Shown here: one piece after another, positions 16,328-25,307 of the stretch
Numbering within the stretch: the first letter of the stretch is position 1
Layout of the letters: each line of letters starts with the position of its first letter
Source of the DNA: an uncultured Roseburia sp.
GTDB lineage: Bacteria; Bacillota; Clostridia; Lachnospirales; Lachnospiraceae
Assembly (NCBI GenBank): GCA_947564465.1
Contig: CANOCV010000025.1
Span: 1-42,032 of the forward strand
Direction: 5' to 3'
Length of the DNA: 42,032 bases
The notes under the pieces: generated by a model
The model's database searches: none
Told to the model about the DNA's origin: nothing
What the model saw: only the letters and a program-made list of their open reading frames with translations
Program-made: the position numbers and the translations under genes

Positions 16328-17725
16328 TTATACGGATTTCAAAAAAGCTACATATCCTTTATACGCCTCATACAAATCGGCCTTGCTGATAATCTCCCAC
16401 GGCGAATGCATATTCAGGACCGCGACACCGCTGTCAATCACCTGCATTCCATAATTCGCCAGAATATACGCGATCGTTCCTCCGCCTCCCTGATCCACCT
16501 TTCCAAGCTCCGAGGTCTGGAAAAACACATGGTTCTCATCCATAAGCCTTCTAAGCTCTCCGACATACTCTGCATTAGCATCATTAGAGCCTGACTTTCC
16601 TCTCGAGCCGGTATATTTGTTGAACACCAGGCCTCTTCCGAAATATGCCGCATTCTGTTTTTCCATAACCGAAGGATAATTCGGATCAAATGCAGCGCTG
16701 ACATCCGAGGAGAGCACCTTTGAAGCCGCAAGCGCCCTGCGCAGCGCAAGCTCACTGTAACAGCCCATTGCCTCCATCAACTCCGCCGTCATGTTCTCAA
16801 AAAATCGCGACTGCATTCCGGTCGCACCCACGCTTCCGATCTCCTCTTTATCAACCAAAAGACAAACACTTGTATACTCCGGCTCTTCCATCTGAAGAAT
16901 CGCCTCAAAGGACGGATACGCGCACACCCTGTCGTCATGTCCGTAACCCATAATCATGCTTCTGTCAAAACCGTAATCCCTAGCGGCTCCCGCCGGCACA
17001 GCCTCAATCTCGGCAGAAAGGAAATCCTCCTCCTCGATTCCGTATTCCTTTTGCAGAATATTTAAAATATTTGCCTTTACACGGTCCTTAATCTCCGCCG
17101 TATCTCCTTTTTCCTTCTCTGCCGGAATACTTCCGATCAAAATATCAAGATTCTCTCCGTCGATTACCTTGTTCGCTTTCTTTTCAAGCTGCTCTGCGGC
17201 GAGATGAATCAAAAGATCACTGATTCCAAACACCGGATCCTCCGGCTTCTCGCCCACATTCACGGTCACCTTCGTTCCGTCCTTTTTTATGATCACACCA
17301 TGCAGTGCAAGCGGCAGCGTCACCCACTGATACTTTTTCACGCCCCCGTAATAATGTGTATCAAGCATTGCAAGCCCCGTATCCTCGTACACCGGATTCT
17401 GCTTTAAATCAAGACGCGGAGAATCGATATGCGCGCCGAGAATCCTCATCCCCTCTTCCATCGGCCGCTTGCCGATCACATACAGCACCATTGCCTTGCC
17501 GCAGTTAACGGCGTATACCTTATCGCCCGCCTTCAGCTTTGCGCCGTTTTTCACCGCTTCTTTTAAATCTGTAAACCCTTCTGATTGAACCTGCTCCACA
17601 AAACCGTCTACACATTCCCGTTCTGTCTTACAATCGGAGAGAAACCTGCGGTATTTCTCCGCAAATTCAAACACATCCTTTTTCTGTTGTTCCGTATAGT
17701 TCTCCCAAGTTAAATCTCTTTCCAT
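16328..17725 (-). CDS. M18 family aminopeptidase
   Basis: A 465-residue metallopeptidase of the M18 (aspartyl/vacuolar aminopeptidase I) family that trims N-terminal residues from peptides. Metal-binding and catalytic segments in order are GAHIDSPRLDL, YGHDDRVCAYPS, LLVDKEEIGSVGATGMQS and NMHSPWEIISKADLYEAY. The start at 17725 was chosen because GGAG lies 7 bases upstream; a reading from 17746 adds seven residues through that site. It lies between hprK (33-base gap) and murB (26-base gap), probably one transcript. Confidence 0.92.
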   Translation of the reverse strand: MERDLTWENYTEQQKKDVFEFAEKYRRFLSDCKTERECVDGFVEQVQSEGFTDLKEAVKNGAKLKAGDKVYAVNCGKAMVLYVIGKRPMEEGMRILGAHIDSPRLDLKQNPVYEDTGLAMLDTHYYGGVKKYQWVTLPLALHGVIIKKDGTKVTVNVGEKPEDPVFGISDLLIHLAAEQLEKKANKVIDGENLDILIGSIPAEKEKGDTAEIKDRVKANILNILQKEYGIEEEDFLSAEIEAVPAGAARDYGFDRSMIMGYGHDDRVCAYPSFEAILQMEEPEYTSVCLLVDKEEIGSVGATGMQSRFFENMTAELMEAMGCYSELALRRALAASKVLSSDVSAAFDPNYPSVMEKQNAAYFGRGLVFNKYTGSRGKSGSNDANAEYVGELRRLMDENHVFFQTSELGKVDQGGGGTIAYILANYGMQVIDSGVAVLNMHSPWEIISKADLYEAYKGYVAFLKSV

Positions 17726-17758
17726 TTTACACTCCGTTTCTGTCATTACCGATTCATC

Positions 17759-18694
17759 TTATTCCTCGTCATCTCGTTTATTCAGGTTCGCCTGTACACG
17801 GCGGTACAACTCCTGCGCGGCATTGTATCCCATCTTTTTCTGTCTGTGGTTGACCGCCGCCGCCTCACAGATTACCGCAAGATTACGACCCGGACGGATT
17901 GGAAGCGAATGACAAACGACCTTATTCCCCAAAAACTCCGTAAACTCCTCTTCAAGGCCAAGGCGGTCATATTCGTTGTCCTTTTTCCAGTCCTCCAACT
18001 TAATCACAAGGTCAATTGTCTGTTTTTCTTTTACACATTCTACACCATACAGTGTCTTCACATCTATAATTCCAATACCACGAAGCTCAATGAAATATCT
18101 GGTAATATCCGGCGACGTCCCGATTAATGTATGCTCGTTAATCTTTCGTATCTCAACGACATCGTCCGTTACCAGGCGGTGCCCTCTGCGGATCAGCTCA
18201 AGAGCCGCCTCGCTCTTTCCGATTCCGCTCTCACCCATAATCAGCAGACCTTCTCCATATACATCCACAAGAACACCGTGTATCGTAATGCACGGTGCAA
18301 GCAGCTCGCTTAACATGTAAATCAATTCCGCCATAAACTCCGAGGTTCCTCTTCCTGTGCTAAGAATCGGAATACCGTGTTCTCTCGCCATCTCCAAAAA
18401 CAGCGCGTCCGGCTGTAAATCCCGGCAGAAAATAACACACGGAATATCGTAGCTCAAAAACTGTCCGTAAATCTGTTTCTTCTGTTCCAGCTTAAGCTGC
18501 TCTAAATAAGTATATTCTACCATCCCTATAATCTGAACACGGGTCTGGTCAAAATATTCAAAATATCCGCTCAGCTGTAACGCAGGACGATTGACATCCG
18601 GCGCCAAAATGCGGCGCTTCTTCAAATCCATTTCCTCAAAATAGGAACTCAACTGTAACTTACCTGCAATTTTCTCTACACTTACACCTTCCAT
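17759..18694 (-). CDS. hprK: HPr kinase/phosphorylase
   Basis: A 311-residue hexameric enzyme that phosphorylates Ser46 of HPr and Crh with ATP or pyrophosphate and also removes that phosphate. The C-terminal catalytic domain has His139 in TIHGVLVD, Walker A GESGIGKS at 154-161, the VTDDVVEI segment, and the HprK signature ELRGIGIIDVKTLYG. The presence of crh in the same gene run gives it a local substrate. AAGGAG precedes the ATG. The gap to uvrC is 65 bases. Confidence 0.95.
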   Translation of the reverse strand: MEGVSVEKIAGKLQLSSYFEEMDLKKRRILAPDVNRPALQLSGYFEYFDQTRVQIIGMVEYTYLEQLKLEQKKQIYGQFLSYDIPCVIFCRDLQPDALFLEMAREHGIPILSTGRGTSEFMAELIYMLSELLAPCITIHGVLVDVYGEGLLIMGESGIGKSEAALELIRRGHRLVTDDVVEIRKINEHTLIGTSPDITRYFIELRGIGIIDVKTLYGVECVKEKQTIDLVIKLEDWKKDNEYDRLGLEEEFTEFLGNKVVCHSLPIRPGRNLAVICEAAAVNHRQKKMGYNAAQELYRRVQANLNKRDDEE

Positions 18695-18759
18695 AGCCTG
18701 CTCCTTCCATGTCTTTTATCGCTTTGTTACTGCCTGCAATTATTTTTAGTTTAGCATAC

Positions 18760-20637
18760 TTACGATTCTGCTTCAACATGATTATGGAAAAACCGGTACA
18801 CTTCCTCTGCCGCCCGCTCATTCATCGAATCCGCCGATGCGAGCTCCTCCACACTCGCGTCACGAATCGCCTCTAAGGATAAAAATTTTCGCATCAGAGC
18901 CTTTCTCCTTGCCGGTCCTATTCCTGTTATATCATCCAAAACAGAATGTACCTGGCTCTTCTGGCGCAGAGAGCGATGATATTCAATCGCAAAACGGTGC
19001 GCCTCATCCTGTATTCTGGTAATCAGCTTAAATCCCTCGCTGTGCGTATCAATCGGTATCTCTACATTATGATAATACAAACCGCGCGTCCTGTGATTGT
19101 CATCCTTTACCATTCCGCAAACCGGAATGTCAAGCTTCATCTCCTGAAGAACCTGAAGCGCAATATTCACCTGTCCCCTTCCCCCGTCCATCATAATCAA
19201 ATCCGGAAATTTCGTAAAACTGCCATACCTAACATCCATTCCCCGCTCCGCAAGCTCCTTCTGCTCATTTAATCCGTGCGTAAACCTTCTTGTCAGAACC
19301 TCATGCATTGACGCATAATCATCCGGCCCGCTCACGGTGCGAAGCTTAAACTTACGGTAGTCACTGCGCTGTGGTTTTCCCTTCTCATACACAATCATAG
19401 AACCCACCGTCTCAAAACCGTTTATGTTGGAAATATCAAACGCCTCCACCCGACTTAGCCTTTCCATTCCAAGCCAATCGGCAATTTCTTTGAGCGCCCC
19501 AATCGTCCTGCCCTCCTCACGCTTTAGCTTCTCTCTGTCGGAGCTTAGGACAAGCGCAGCATTTTTAGCTGCAAGCTCAACAAGCTTCTCCTTCATTCCT
19601 TTTTTCGGAATGCGAAGACTTACCTTCTGACCACGCTTTTTTGACAGCCACTTTGAGATAATCTCCGCCTCCCCGATCTCCTCCTGTAACATAATTTCTT
19701 TGGGAATATAAGGCGTCCCCGAATAAAACTGCTTGACAAATGTCGTCAAGATCTGGCTTGTTGTGCTCTCACCTGCAACCCGCACATAGAAATGTTCTCT
19801 GCCAATCAGCTTTCCTCCCCGAATAAAAAACACCTGCACCACCGCGTCCCGCTCATCGGCCGCAAGAGCGACAATATCCTTATCCTCACCGTCAAACTGA
19901 GTAATCTTCTGCTTTTGTGCAATCTGCTTCACGCTGTTCAAAAGATCACGGTACTCCATCGCTTTCTCAAATTCCAACGCATCGGAGGCCGCTGTCATTT
20001 TCTCCTCCAGACTCTTCATAACCGGCGCATAATTTCCGTTCAAAAATTCCAGCGCCGCCTCAACATTTACTCTGTACTCCTCCTTGCTGATATATCCCTG
20101 ACACGGTGCGAAACATTGATTAATATGGTAATTCAGACAAGGACGCTCCTTGCACGTATCCCTGGGCAGGCTGCGATTGCATGTACGAATATGGTAAATC
20201 TTGTGAATCAGCTCTATCGTATCCTTGACCGCCCCCGCACTGGTATACGGTCCAAAATAACGTGATTTGTCTTTTTTCATCAGACGACAAAAGAGGACCC
20301 TGGGAAAATCCTCTCCCAGAGTCACCTTAATATACGGATACGTCTTGTCATCTCTAAGCATCGTATTGTATTTCGGGCGATGCTCCTTTATTAAATTACA
20401 CTCCAGCACAAGCGCTTCCAGCTCGGAATCTGTGACAATGTACTCAAAATAGCTGATTTTTCTAACCATCTGATCCTTTTTGAGACCTTCGTTGTGGCTT
20501 GCCTGAAAATATTGACGCACACGGCTGCGAAGGCTTACCGCCTTACCGACATAAATAATCGTATCCGATGCATCATGCATGATATAAACTCCCGGAGAAT
20601 CCGGAAGCTTCTTCAACTCTTCCTGTACATCAAACAT
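18760..20637 (-). CDS. uvrC: Excinuclease ABC subunit C
   Basis: A 625-residue nucleotide-excision repair nuclease that cuts on both sides of a UvrAB-bound lesion. The N-terminal GIY-YIG domain (PGVYIMHD...IIYVGKA, residues about 15-35), the UVR motif ([17 protein letters not shown] region), the RNase-H-like half ([21 protein letters not shown]) and the C-terminal helix-hairpin-helix ([13 protein letters not shown]) are all present. I use the ATG at 20637, which overlaps the ftsH stop by 8 bases and has GGGGAAG upstream. The longer reading from 20673 lies within ftsH. Confidence 0.95.
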   Translation of the reverse strand: MFDVQEELKKLPDSPGVYIMHDASDTIIYVGKAVSLRSRVRQYFQASHNEGLKKDQMVRKISYFEYIVTDSELEALVLECNLIKEHRPKYNTMLRDDKTYPYIKVTLGEDFPRVLFCRLMKKDKSRYFGPYTSAGAVKDTIELIHKIYHIRTCNRSLPRDTCKERPCLNYHINQCFAPCQGYISKEEYRVNVEAALEFLNGNYAPVMKSLEEKMTAASDALEFEKAMEYRDLLNSVKQIAQKQKITQFDGEDKDIVALAADERDAVVQVFFIRGGKLIGREHFYVRVAGESTTSQILTTFVKQFYSGTPYIPKEIMLQEEIGEAEIISKWLSKKRGQKVSLRIPKKGMKEKLVELAAKNAALVLSSDREKLKREEGRTIGALKEIADWLGMERLSRVEAFDISNINGFETVGSMIVYEKGKPQRSDYRKFKLRTVSGPDDYASMHEVLTRRFTHGLNEQKELAERGMDVRYGSFTKFPDLIMMDGGRGQVNIALQVLQEMKLDIPVCGMVKDDNHRTRGLYYHNVEIPIDTHSEGFKLITRIQDEAHRFAIEYHRSLRQKSQVHSVLDDITGIGPARRKALMRKFLSLEAIRDASVEELASADSMNERAAEEVYRFFHNHVEAES

Positions 20638-22552
20638 GCTCTTCCCCTTCGTCTTCTTTTTTCTCCTCCTCAATCCCCGTCAGCTCACGAAAAATCTTCA
20701 TGAACTCCTTGCCTGTAATCGTCTCATGCTCATATAGGTAATCCGAAATCTGATCCAGCGCGTCACGGTACTGCTCCAACAGCCGGGTAGCCTTGTCATA
20801 ACAACTGTGCAAAAGCTCCATGACCTCTTTGTCAATCTGCGCAGCCGTCGCATCTCCGCAGTTCAGGGAAGCCCGCCCCTCCAGATACTGATTATCGACA
20901 GTCGCAAGACTCATCAGGCCGAAATGCTCCGACATACCAAACTGTGTAATCATGGCTCTGGCTATATTCGTCGCGCACTCGATATCGTTAGCCGCACCGC
21001 TTGTCGCCGAATGAAAAATCAGCTCCTCTGCGGCACGCCCCGCCATATACGTTGTAATCTTCGCAATCAACTCATCCTTCGTCTGTAAAAACTTCTCCTC
21101 CTCCGGCGTCTGCAAGGTATATCCAAGCGCTCCCATCGTTCTCGGAACAATCGTAATCTTCTGCACCGGCTCGGTATTCTTCTGCAATGCAGTCACCATT
21201 GCATGCCCTACTTCATGGTAGGCTACAATTTTCCGCTCCTTCTTGCTCATAGCGCGGTCCTTCTTTTCCTTGCCTCCCACTGCTACAATCTCAAAAGCCT
21301 CAAACAAATCGGACTGATTGACATATTTTCGCCCCTTCTTCACCGCGTTGATTGCAGCCTCATTGATCATATTCGCAAGATCGGAACCGACAAGCCCGGC
21401 GCTCGCAAGCGCAAGCGCGTCCAAATCGACAGATTCATCCATAAGAACATCCTTAGAATGAACCTTAAGTGTCTCAAGACGTCCCTTCAAATCCGGCTTA
21501 TCGACAATAATCCGGCGGTCAAACCGTCCCGGACGAAGCAGCGCTTTATCTAACACCTCAGGCCGGTTTGTAGCGGCTAAAATTAACAATCCCTTAGAAG
21601 TATCAAATCCGTCCATCTCAGCCAGAAGCTGATTTAACGTCTGCTCACGCTCATCGTTGCCGCCGAATCTCGTATCACGGCTCTTACCGATCGCATCAAT
21701 CTCATCAATAAAAATAATACAAGGCGCCTGCTTCTGTGCCTCCTTAAACAAATCCCTGACACGGGAAGCGCCCACACCTACAAACATTTCCACAAAATCA
21801 GAGCCGGCCAAAGAGAAAAACGGCACCTTCGCCTCGCCTGCCACCGCCTTGGCAAGCAGTGTCTTTCCGGTTCCGGGCGGTCCCACCAAAAGCGCGCCCT
21901 TTGGCAGCTTCGCGCCGATTTCTTTGTATTTCTTCGGATTATGCAGAAAATCAACGACCTCCTGCAAGGACTCCTTCGCCTCATCCTGTCCTGCAACATC
22001 TTTAAATGTTACGCCGGTCTCCCTCTCCACGTACACCTTGGCATTGCTCTTTCCGACACCCATCATGCCGCCGCCTCCGCCCATCTTACGCATAACAAGG
22101 CCGAACACCAGCCAAAGAAGCGCAATCGGAAGCAAAATACTTAATATATTGTAGATAATTGCGGATGTTCCGCTCGGAATCTCGGATTCTATGTTCACGC
22201 CATGCTCGCCAAGCAGCGGAATTAAAATCTCCTCGTCATTCGCCATACGCCCTGTATAGTAGGTGATGCGTATCAGCTCCTTATTGGTGTACTTCGGTGT
22301 AATATTATACTGGGAGGAAGCAAATTCCACGCTGTCAACCTTATCTTCCTTGACCATCTCTACAAATTCCGTATAGGTAATCCGCTGCGTTGTCATCTCT
22401 GTCCCCATCTTATTCAAAAGGCTCATTACAAACAATGCCACAAGCGTAATAAACAGAAAAATCAGAACCATCTGCCCGTTCTTCCTGCCCTTGTTCGGCC
22501 CTTTATCGTTACCGCTATTATTGTTTCCACCGTTATTATGTTGGTTATCCAT
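20630..22552 (-). CDS. ftsH: ATP-dependent zinc metalloprotease FtsH
   Basis: A 640-residue membrane-anchored AAA protease that degrades misfolded membrane and regulatory proteins. A Asn/Gly-rich N-terminal tail is followed by membrane segments at 28-46 and 131-153. The AAA domain has Walker A GPPGTGKT at 224-231, Walker [12 protein letters not shown], and the second region of homology. The peptidase zinc site HEVGH is at 446-450. It heads the run ftsH-uvrC-hprK and has a good promoter upstream. Confidence 0.96.
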   Translation of the reverse strand: MDNQHNNGGNNNSGNDKGPNKGRKNGQMVLIFLFITLVALFVMSLLNKMGTEMTTQRITYTEFVEMVKEDKVDSVEFASSQYNITPKYTNKELIRITYYTGRMANDEEILIPLLGEHGVNIESEIPSGTSAIIYNILSILLPIALLWLVFGLVMRKMGGGGGMMGVGKSNAKVYVERETGVTFKDVAGQDEAKESLQEVVDFLHNPKKYKEIGAKLPKGALLVGPPGTGKTLLAKAVAGEAKVPFFSLAGSDFVEMFVGVGASRVRDLFKEAQKQAPCIIFIDEIDAIGKSRDTRFGGNDEREQTLNQLLAEMDGFDTSKGLLILAATNRPEVLDKALLRPGRFDRRIIVDKPDLKGRLETLKVHSKDVLMDESVDLDALALASAGLVGSDLANMINEAAINAVKKGRKYVNQSDLFEAFEIVAVGGKEKKDRAMSKKERKIVAYHEVGHAMVTALQKNTEPVQKITIVPRTMGALGYTLQTPEEEKFLQTKDELIAKITTYMAGRAAEELIFHSATSGAANDIECATNIARAMITQFGMSEHFGLMSLATVDNQYLEGRASLNCGDATAAQIDKEVMELLHSCYDKATRLLEQYRDALDQISDYLYEHETITGKEFMKIFRELTGIEEEKKEDEGEEHV

Positions 22553-22608
22553 TCTATCCTCCGTGTTGTTTCATACATTCACCGGCTATGCCGATTCTCA
22601 TAAACTAC

Positions 22609-22637
22609 ATTATATGTAATCTGGAATTATAAATCAA
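22609..22637 (-). promoter_or_regulatory. Promoter of the ftsH operon
   Basis: On the minus strand TTGATT (22632-22637) and TATAAT (22609-22614) are exactly 17 bases apart, followed by a leader of about 50 bases with the small hairpin CGGCATAGCCG and GGAGG before the ATG. Confidence 0.75.
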
Positions 22638-22747
22638 TATCAACTCTATGAAGTTTTCCTTATTTTTATAAACTTTCTCTAAAGAGAATTTCTTATTTTT
22701 TTAAAACTTATGCAAAAAAACAAGTGGATTTATTTGCCGACACGTTG

Positions 22748-22801
22748 TATAATAAAATTTAATTGAGAAAATCTGATAGACCGACTAAAAACTGTCGGTC
22801 T
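22748..22801 (+). promoter_or_regulatory. pyrG: pyrG -10 box and leader hairpin
   Basis: TATAAT at 22748-22753 is a likely -10 box without a good -35. In the leader AGACCGAC (22778-22785) and GTCGGTCT (22794-22801) form a perfect 8-bp stem, followed after 7 bases by five T. This could be a weak attenuator. The start of the transcript has no G run of the kind used in B. subtilis pyrG control. Confidence 0.5.
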
Positions 22802-22839
22802 GTCTCACTTTTTACACACATTTTTAAGGAGGATTTAAC

Positions 22840-24486
22840 ATGCCTGTAAAATACGTCTTCGTCACCGGTGGTGTTGTATCGGGACTTGGAAAAGGTATCA
22901 CCGCAGCATCCCTTGGACGTCTCTTAAAGGCAAGAGGCTTCAAAGTAACCATGCAGAAATTTGACCCCTACATCAACATTGATCCAGGTACAATGAACCC
23001 GATCCAGCACGGCGAGGTATTTGTGACCGACGATGGTGCGGAAACAGACTTAGATCTCGGCCATTATGAACGTTTTATTGATGAAAGCTTAACAAAAAAT
23101 TCGAACGTAACCACCGGTAAGGTATATTGGTCCGTATTGCAGAAGGAACGCCGCGGCGATTTCGGCGGCGGTACCGTTCAGGTCATCCCGCATATTACCA
23201 ACGAGATTAAGAGCCGCTTTTACCGCAACTTTACTTCCAATGATACGCATATTGCCATCATTGAAGTCGGCGGAACGGTGGGGGATATCGAAAGCCAGCC
23301 TTTTTTGGAATCCATTCGTCAGTTTCAGCATGAAATCGGACACGAAAACGCTATTTTAATCCATGTTACATTGATACCTTATATTAAAGTCTCCGGAGAA
23401 TTAAAGACAAAACCGACACAGGCAAGCGTAAAGGAGCTTCAGGGAATGGGCATTCAGCCCGATATCATTGTATGCCGCTCCGAAGAACCGATAGATCAGG
23501 CATTAAAGGACAAAATTGCCCTGTTCTGTAATGTGCCGAACAATCATGTACTCCAGAATCTGGATGTGGAATATCTCTACGAGGCTCCTCTTGCCATGGA
23601 AAAGGAGAACCTCGCAAGCGTTGTCTGCGAATCCCTGCACTTAGACTGCCCGACGCCGGACCTTGCCGACTGGACGGATATGGTAGATGCGCTCCGCAAC
23701 CCAATCCAGGAGGTCAACATATCTCTTGTAGGAAAATACACGCAGCTGCATGACGCCTATATTTCCGTTGTGGAGGCATTGAAGCACGGCGGTATCGCGG
23801 AACGCGCCACCGTCAACCTCAACTGGGTGGATTCGGAACTGCTGACTGCCGGGAACATTGACGATCTTCTAAAAGACACCGACGGCATTATCGTGCCGGG
23901 CGGATTCGGAAGCCGCGGCGTGGAAGGAATGATTCTTGCCGCCAAATACGCAAGAGAGCATAAGATTCCGTATCTTGGCCTTTGCCTTGGCATGCAGGTA
24001 GCAATTATTGAATATGCAAGGCATGTCTGCGGACTCCACGACGCCCACAGTATTGAACTTGATCCGAACACCACGCATCCTGTGATTGCCTTGATGCCGG
24101 ATCAGGACGGAGTCGAGGATATCGGCGGAACCTTAAGGCTTGGTTCATATCCATGCGTTCTTGATACGACATCAAACGCATTCAAGGTATATGGCGAAAA
24201 GACAATTCACGAGAGACACCGGCACCGCTATGAGGTAAACAATGACTATCGAAATATTCTGACAGAAAAGGGGTTAAAACTATGCGGTCTTTCCCCTGAC
24301 GGCCGGATTGTGGAAATGGTAGAAATTTCAGACCATCCGTGGTTTGTCGCAACACAGGCCCACCCTGAATTAAAATCCAGGCCAAACCGTCCGCACCCGC
24401 TATTTAAGGGATTTGTAAAAGCCTCCATCGAACGCAGAAACGAAAACAAAGAACAAAAGTGTGCTTCGCACACCCTCGCGAATTAA
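22840..24486 (+). CDS. pyrG: CTP synthase
   Basis: A 548-residue enzyme that makes CTP from UTP, ATP and glutamine. The N-terminal synthetase domain starts with [16 protein letters not shown] and has [15 protein letters not shown] and HYERFID. The C-terminal glutaminase domain has PGGFGSRG, the nucleophile Cys in YLGLCLGMQ, and the His/Glu pair near [16 protein letters not shown] precedes the start. Residues 538-548 ([11 protein letters not shown]) and the stop codon are encoded by a 133-bp dispersed repeat, so the natural C-terminus appears to have been replaced or extended by it. Confidence 0.96.
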   Translation: MPVKYVFVTGGVVSGLGKGITAASLGRLLKARGFKVTMQKFDPYINIDPGTMNPIQHGEVFVTDDGAETDLDLGHYERFIDESLTKNSNVTTGKVYWSVLQKERRGDFGGGTVQVIPHITNEIKSRFYRNFTSNDTHIAIIEVGGTVGDIESQPFLESIRQFQHEIGHENAILIHVTLIPYIKVSGELKTKPTQASVKELQGMGIQPDIIVCRSEEPIDQALKDKIALFCNVPNNHVLQNLDVEYLYEAPLAMEKENLASVVCESLHLDCPTPDLADWTDMVDALRNPIQEVNISLVGKYTQLHDAYISVVEALKHGGIAERATVNLNWVDSELLTAGNIDDLLKDTDGIIVPGGFGSRGVEGMILAAKYAREHKIPYLGLCLGMQVAIIEYARHVCGLHDAHSIELDPNTTHPVIALMPDQDGVEDIGGTLRLGSYPCVLDTTSNAFKVYGEKTIHERHRHRYEVNNDYRNILTEKGLKLCGLSPDGRIVEMVEISDHPWFVATQAHPELKSRPNRPHPLFKGFVKASIERRNENKEQKCASHTLAN

Positions 24487-24584
24487 CAACTTTCAATGCA
24501 CAGCTTTTGTTCCGCGCGCGGATTTGTCCTAAGGGGTACCAGGCTTGCCTGGGGGATTCCTTAGGACTGTTACATAGCAATATC
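24452..24584 (+). repeat. 133-bp multi-hairpin dispersed repeat, copy B
   Basis: About 96% identical to 5743-5875. It overlaps the last 11 codons and stop of pyrG. The main hairpin lies at 24526-24567. The orientation relative to the gene is the same as in copy A. Confidence 0.85.
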
Positions 24585-24612
24585 TTCCTCTAATGTGAAG
24601 CTGCGCATAAGC

Positions 24613-24680
24613 TTTTATATCATAGGAAAGTTGTAGACTTTAGCACTTCACAGTAACAAAGTCTTTCCTATGATATAAAA
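24613..24680. repeat. 68-bp palindromic repeat, complete copy
   Basis: TTTTATATCATAGGAAAG (24613-24630) is perfectly inverted at 24663-24680, with a shorter inner pair ACTTT/AAAGT. It is too small to encode anything and looks like a MITE-type or other mobile hairpin. Part of it recurs at 2022-2070. Confidence 0.75.
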
Positions 24681-24685
24681 ACATT

Positions 24686-24727
24686 AAAAGAGGATGATAA
24701 CGTCTTTTGACGCTGCATCCTCTTTTT
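24686..24727. terminator. Bidirectional terminator between pyrG and the zinc-ribbon gene
   Basis: AAAAGAGGATG (24686-24696) pairs with CATCCTCTTTT (24716-24726), with CGTC/GACG inside. A T run follows on the plus strand and an A run precedes it, so it can end transcripts from both convergent genes. Confidence 0.8.
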
Positions 24728-24754
24728 CTCTCAGTAATTCAAATCTTTTTCTTC

Positions 24755-25165
24755 TTAATTTCTTGGTTCCTCGCTGTCCATAAAACGCATTCTGCCCTCT
24801 TCACCCCTCGTCGGCATTCCAAAGCCTTCACGCTTCTCACCGTTCATTATCTTCAAACACTTCTGGCACAGCGTACCAAAATTCACCTTTGCCCCGCAAC
24901 GCGAACAGTAGATTGCCGAAACGTTTTTCTGTTCCTGCTCCTTGTACTCAATTCTTCCTTCCTTAATCCAGCCTTTCACCTTGCGGTGTGAAATATTAAA
25001 GTGTTCCGCTACATTATATTCATTTACATCATTGGCACGTATGTAATCGCGTACCCTGTCAAACAACTGCCGTTCCATACAGTTCACGCAACAATCTCCC
25101 TCATAGCGCGCTGGCAACGGACGTCCACAGCTCTGACAACAACGTTCTTCCTGCTTATTTTCCAT
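24755..25165 (-). CDS. Small zinc-ribbon protein with YvyF-like HTH segment
   Basis: A 136-residue soluble protein. An N-terminal Cys cluster (C9/C10, C13, C25/C26, C29) looks like a zinc site. It is followed by a helical region LFDRVRDYI...YNVAEHFNISHRKVKGWIKEGRI that resembles the HTH-like part of the YvyF/TIGR03826 flagellar-operon family. A second zinc ribbon CSRCG...CQKC lies near residues 87-105, and the tail is charged. The start at 25165 follows GGAG at 8 bases. No flagellar genes are near. DNA or RNA binding is plausible; the function is unknown. Confidence 0.75.
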   Translation of the reverse strand: MENKQEERCCQSCGRPLPARYEGDCCVNCMERQLFDRVRDYIRANDVNEYNVAEHFNISHRKVKGWIKEGRIEYKEQEQKNVSAIYCSRCGAKVNFGTLCQKCLKIMNGEKREGFGMPTRGEEGRMRFMDSEEPRN

Positions 25166-25307
25166 TGTATCACTCCATTTTTCAGTAATTGCTTTCATTT
25201 TACCACATTTTTCACGATATTACTATAATTTTGAGCGTATTCTCTATTGTAAAATTCGACATTTTCTCTTAAAATAGGATTTAGTAGTTTTTTCCGGGAG
25301 GATGAAT

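Noticed and set aside
22754..22839. CTP-sensing attenuation of pyrG by G addition as in B. subtilis
   Set aside because: No G run is found near the expected transcript start and the hairpin lacks a matching pyrimidine run. Only a weak generic hairpin remains.
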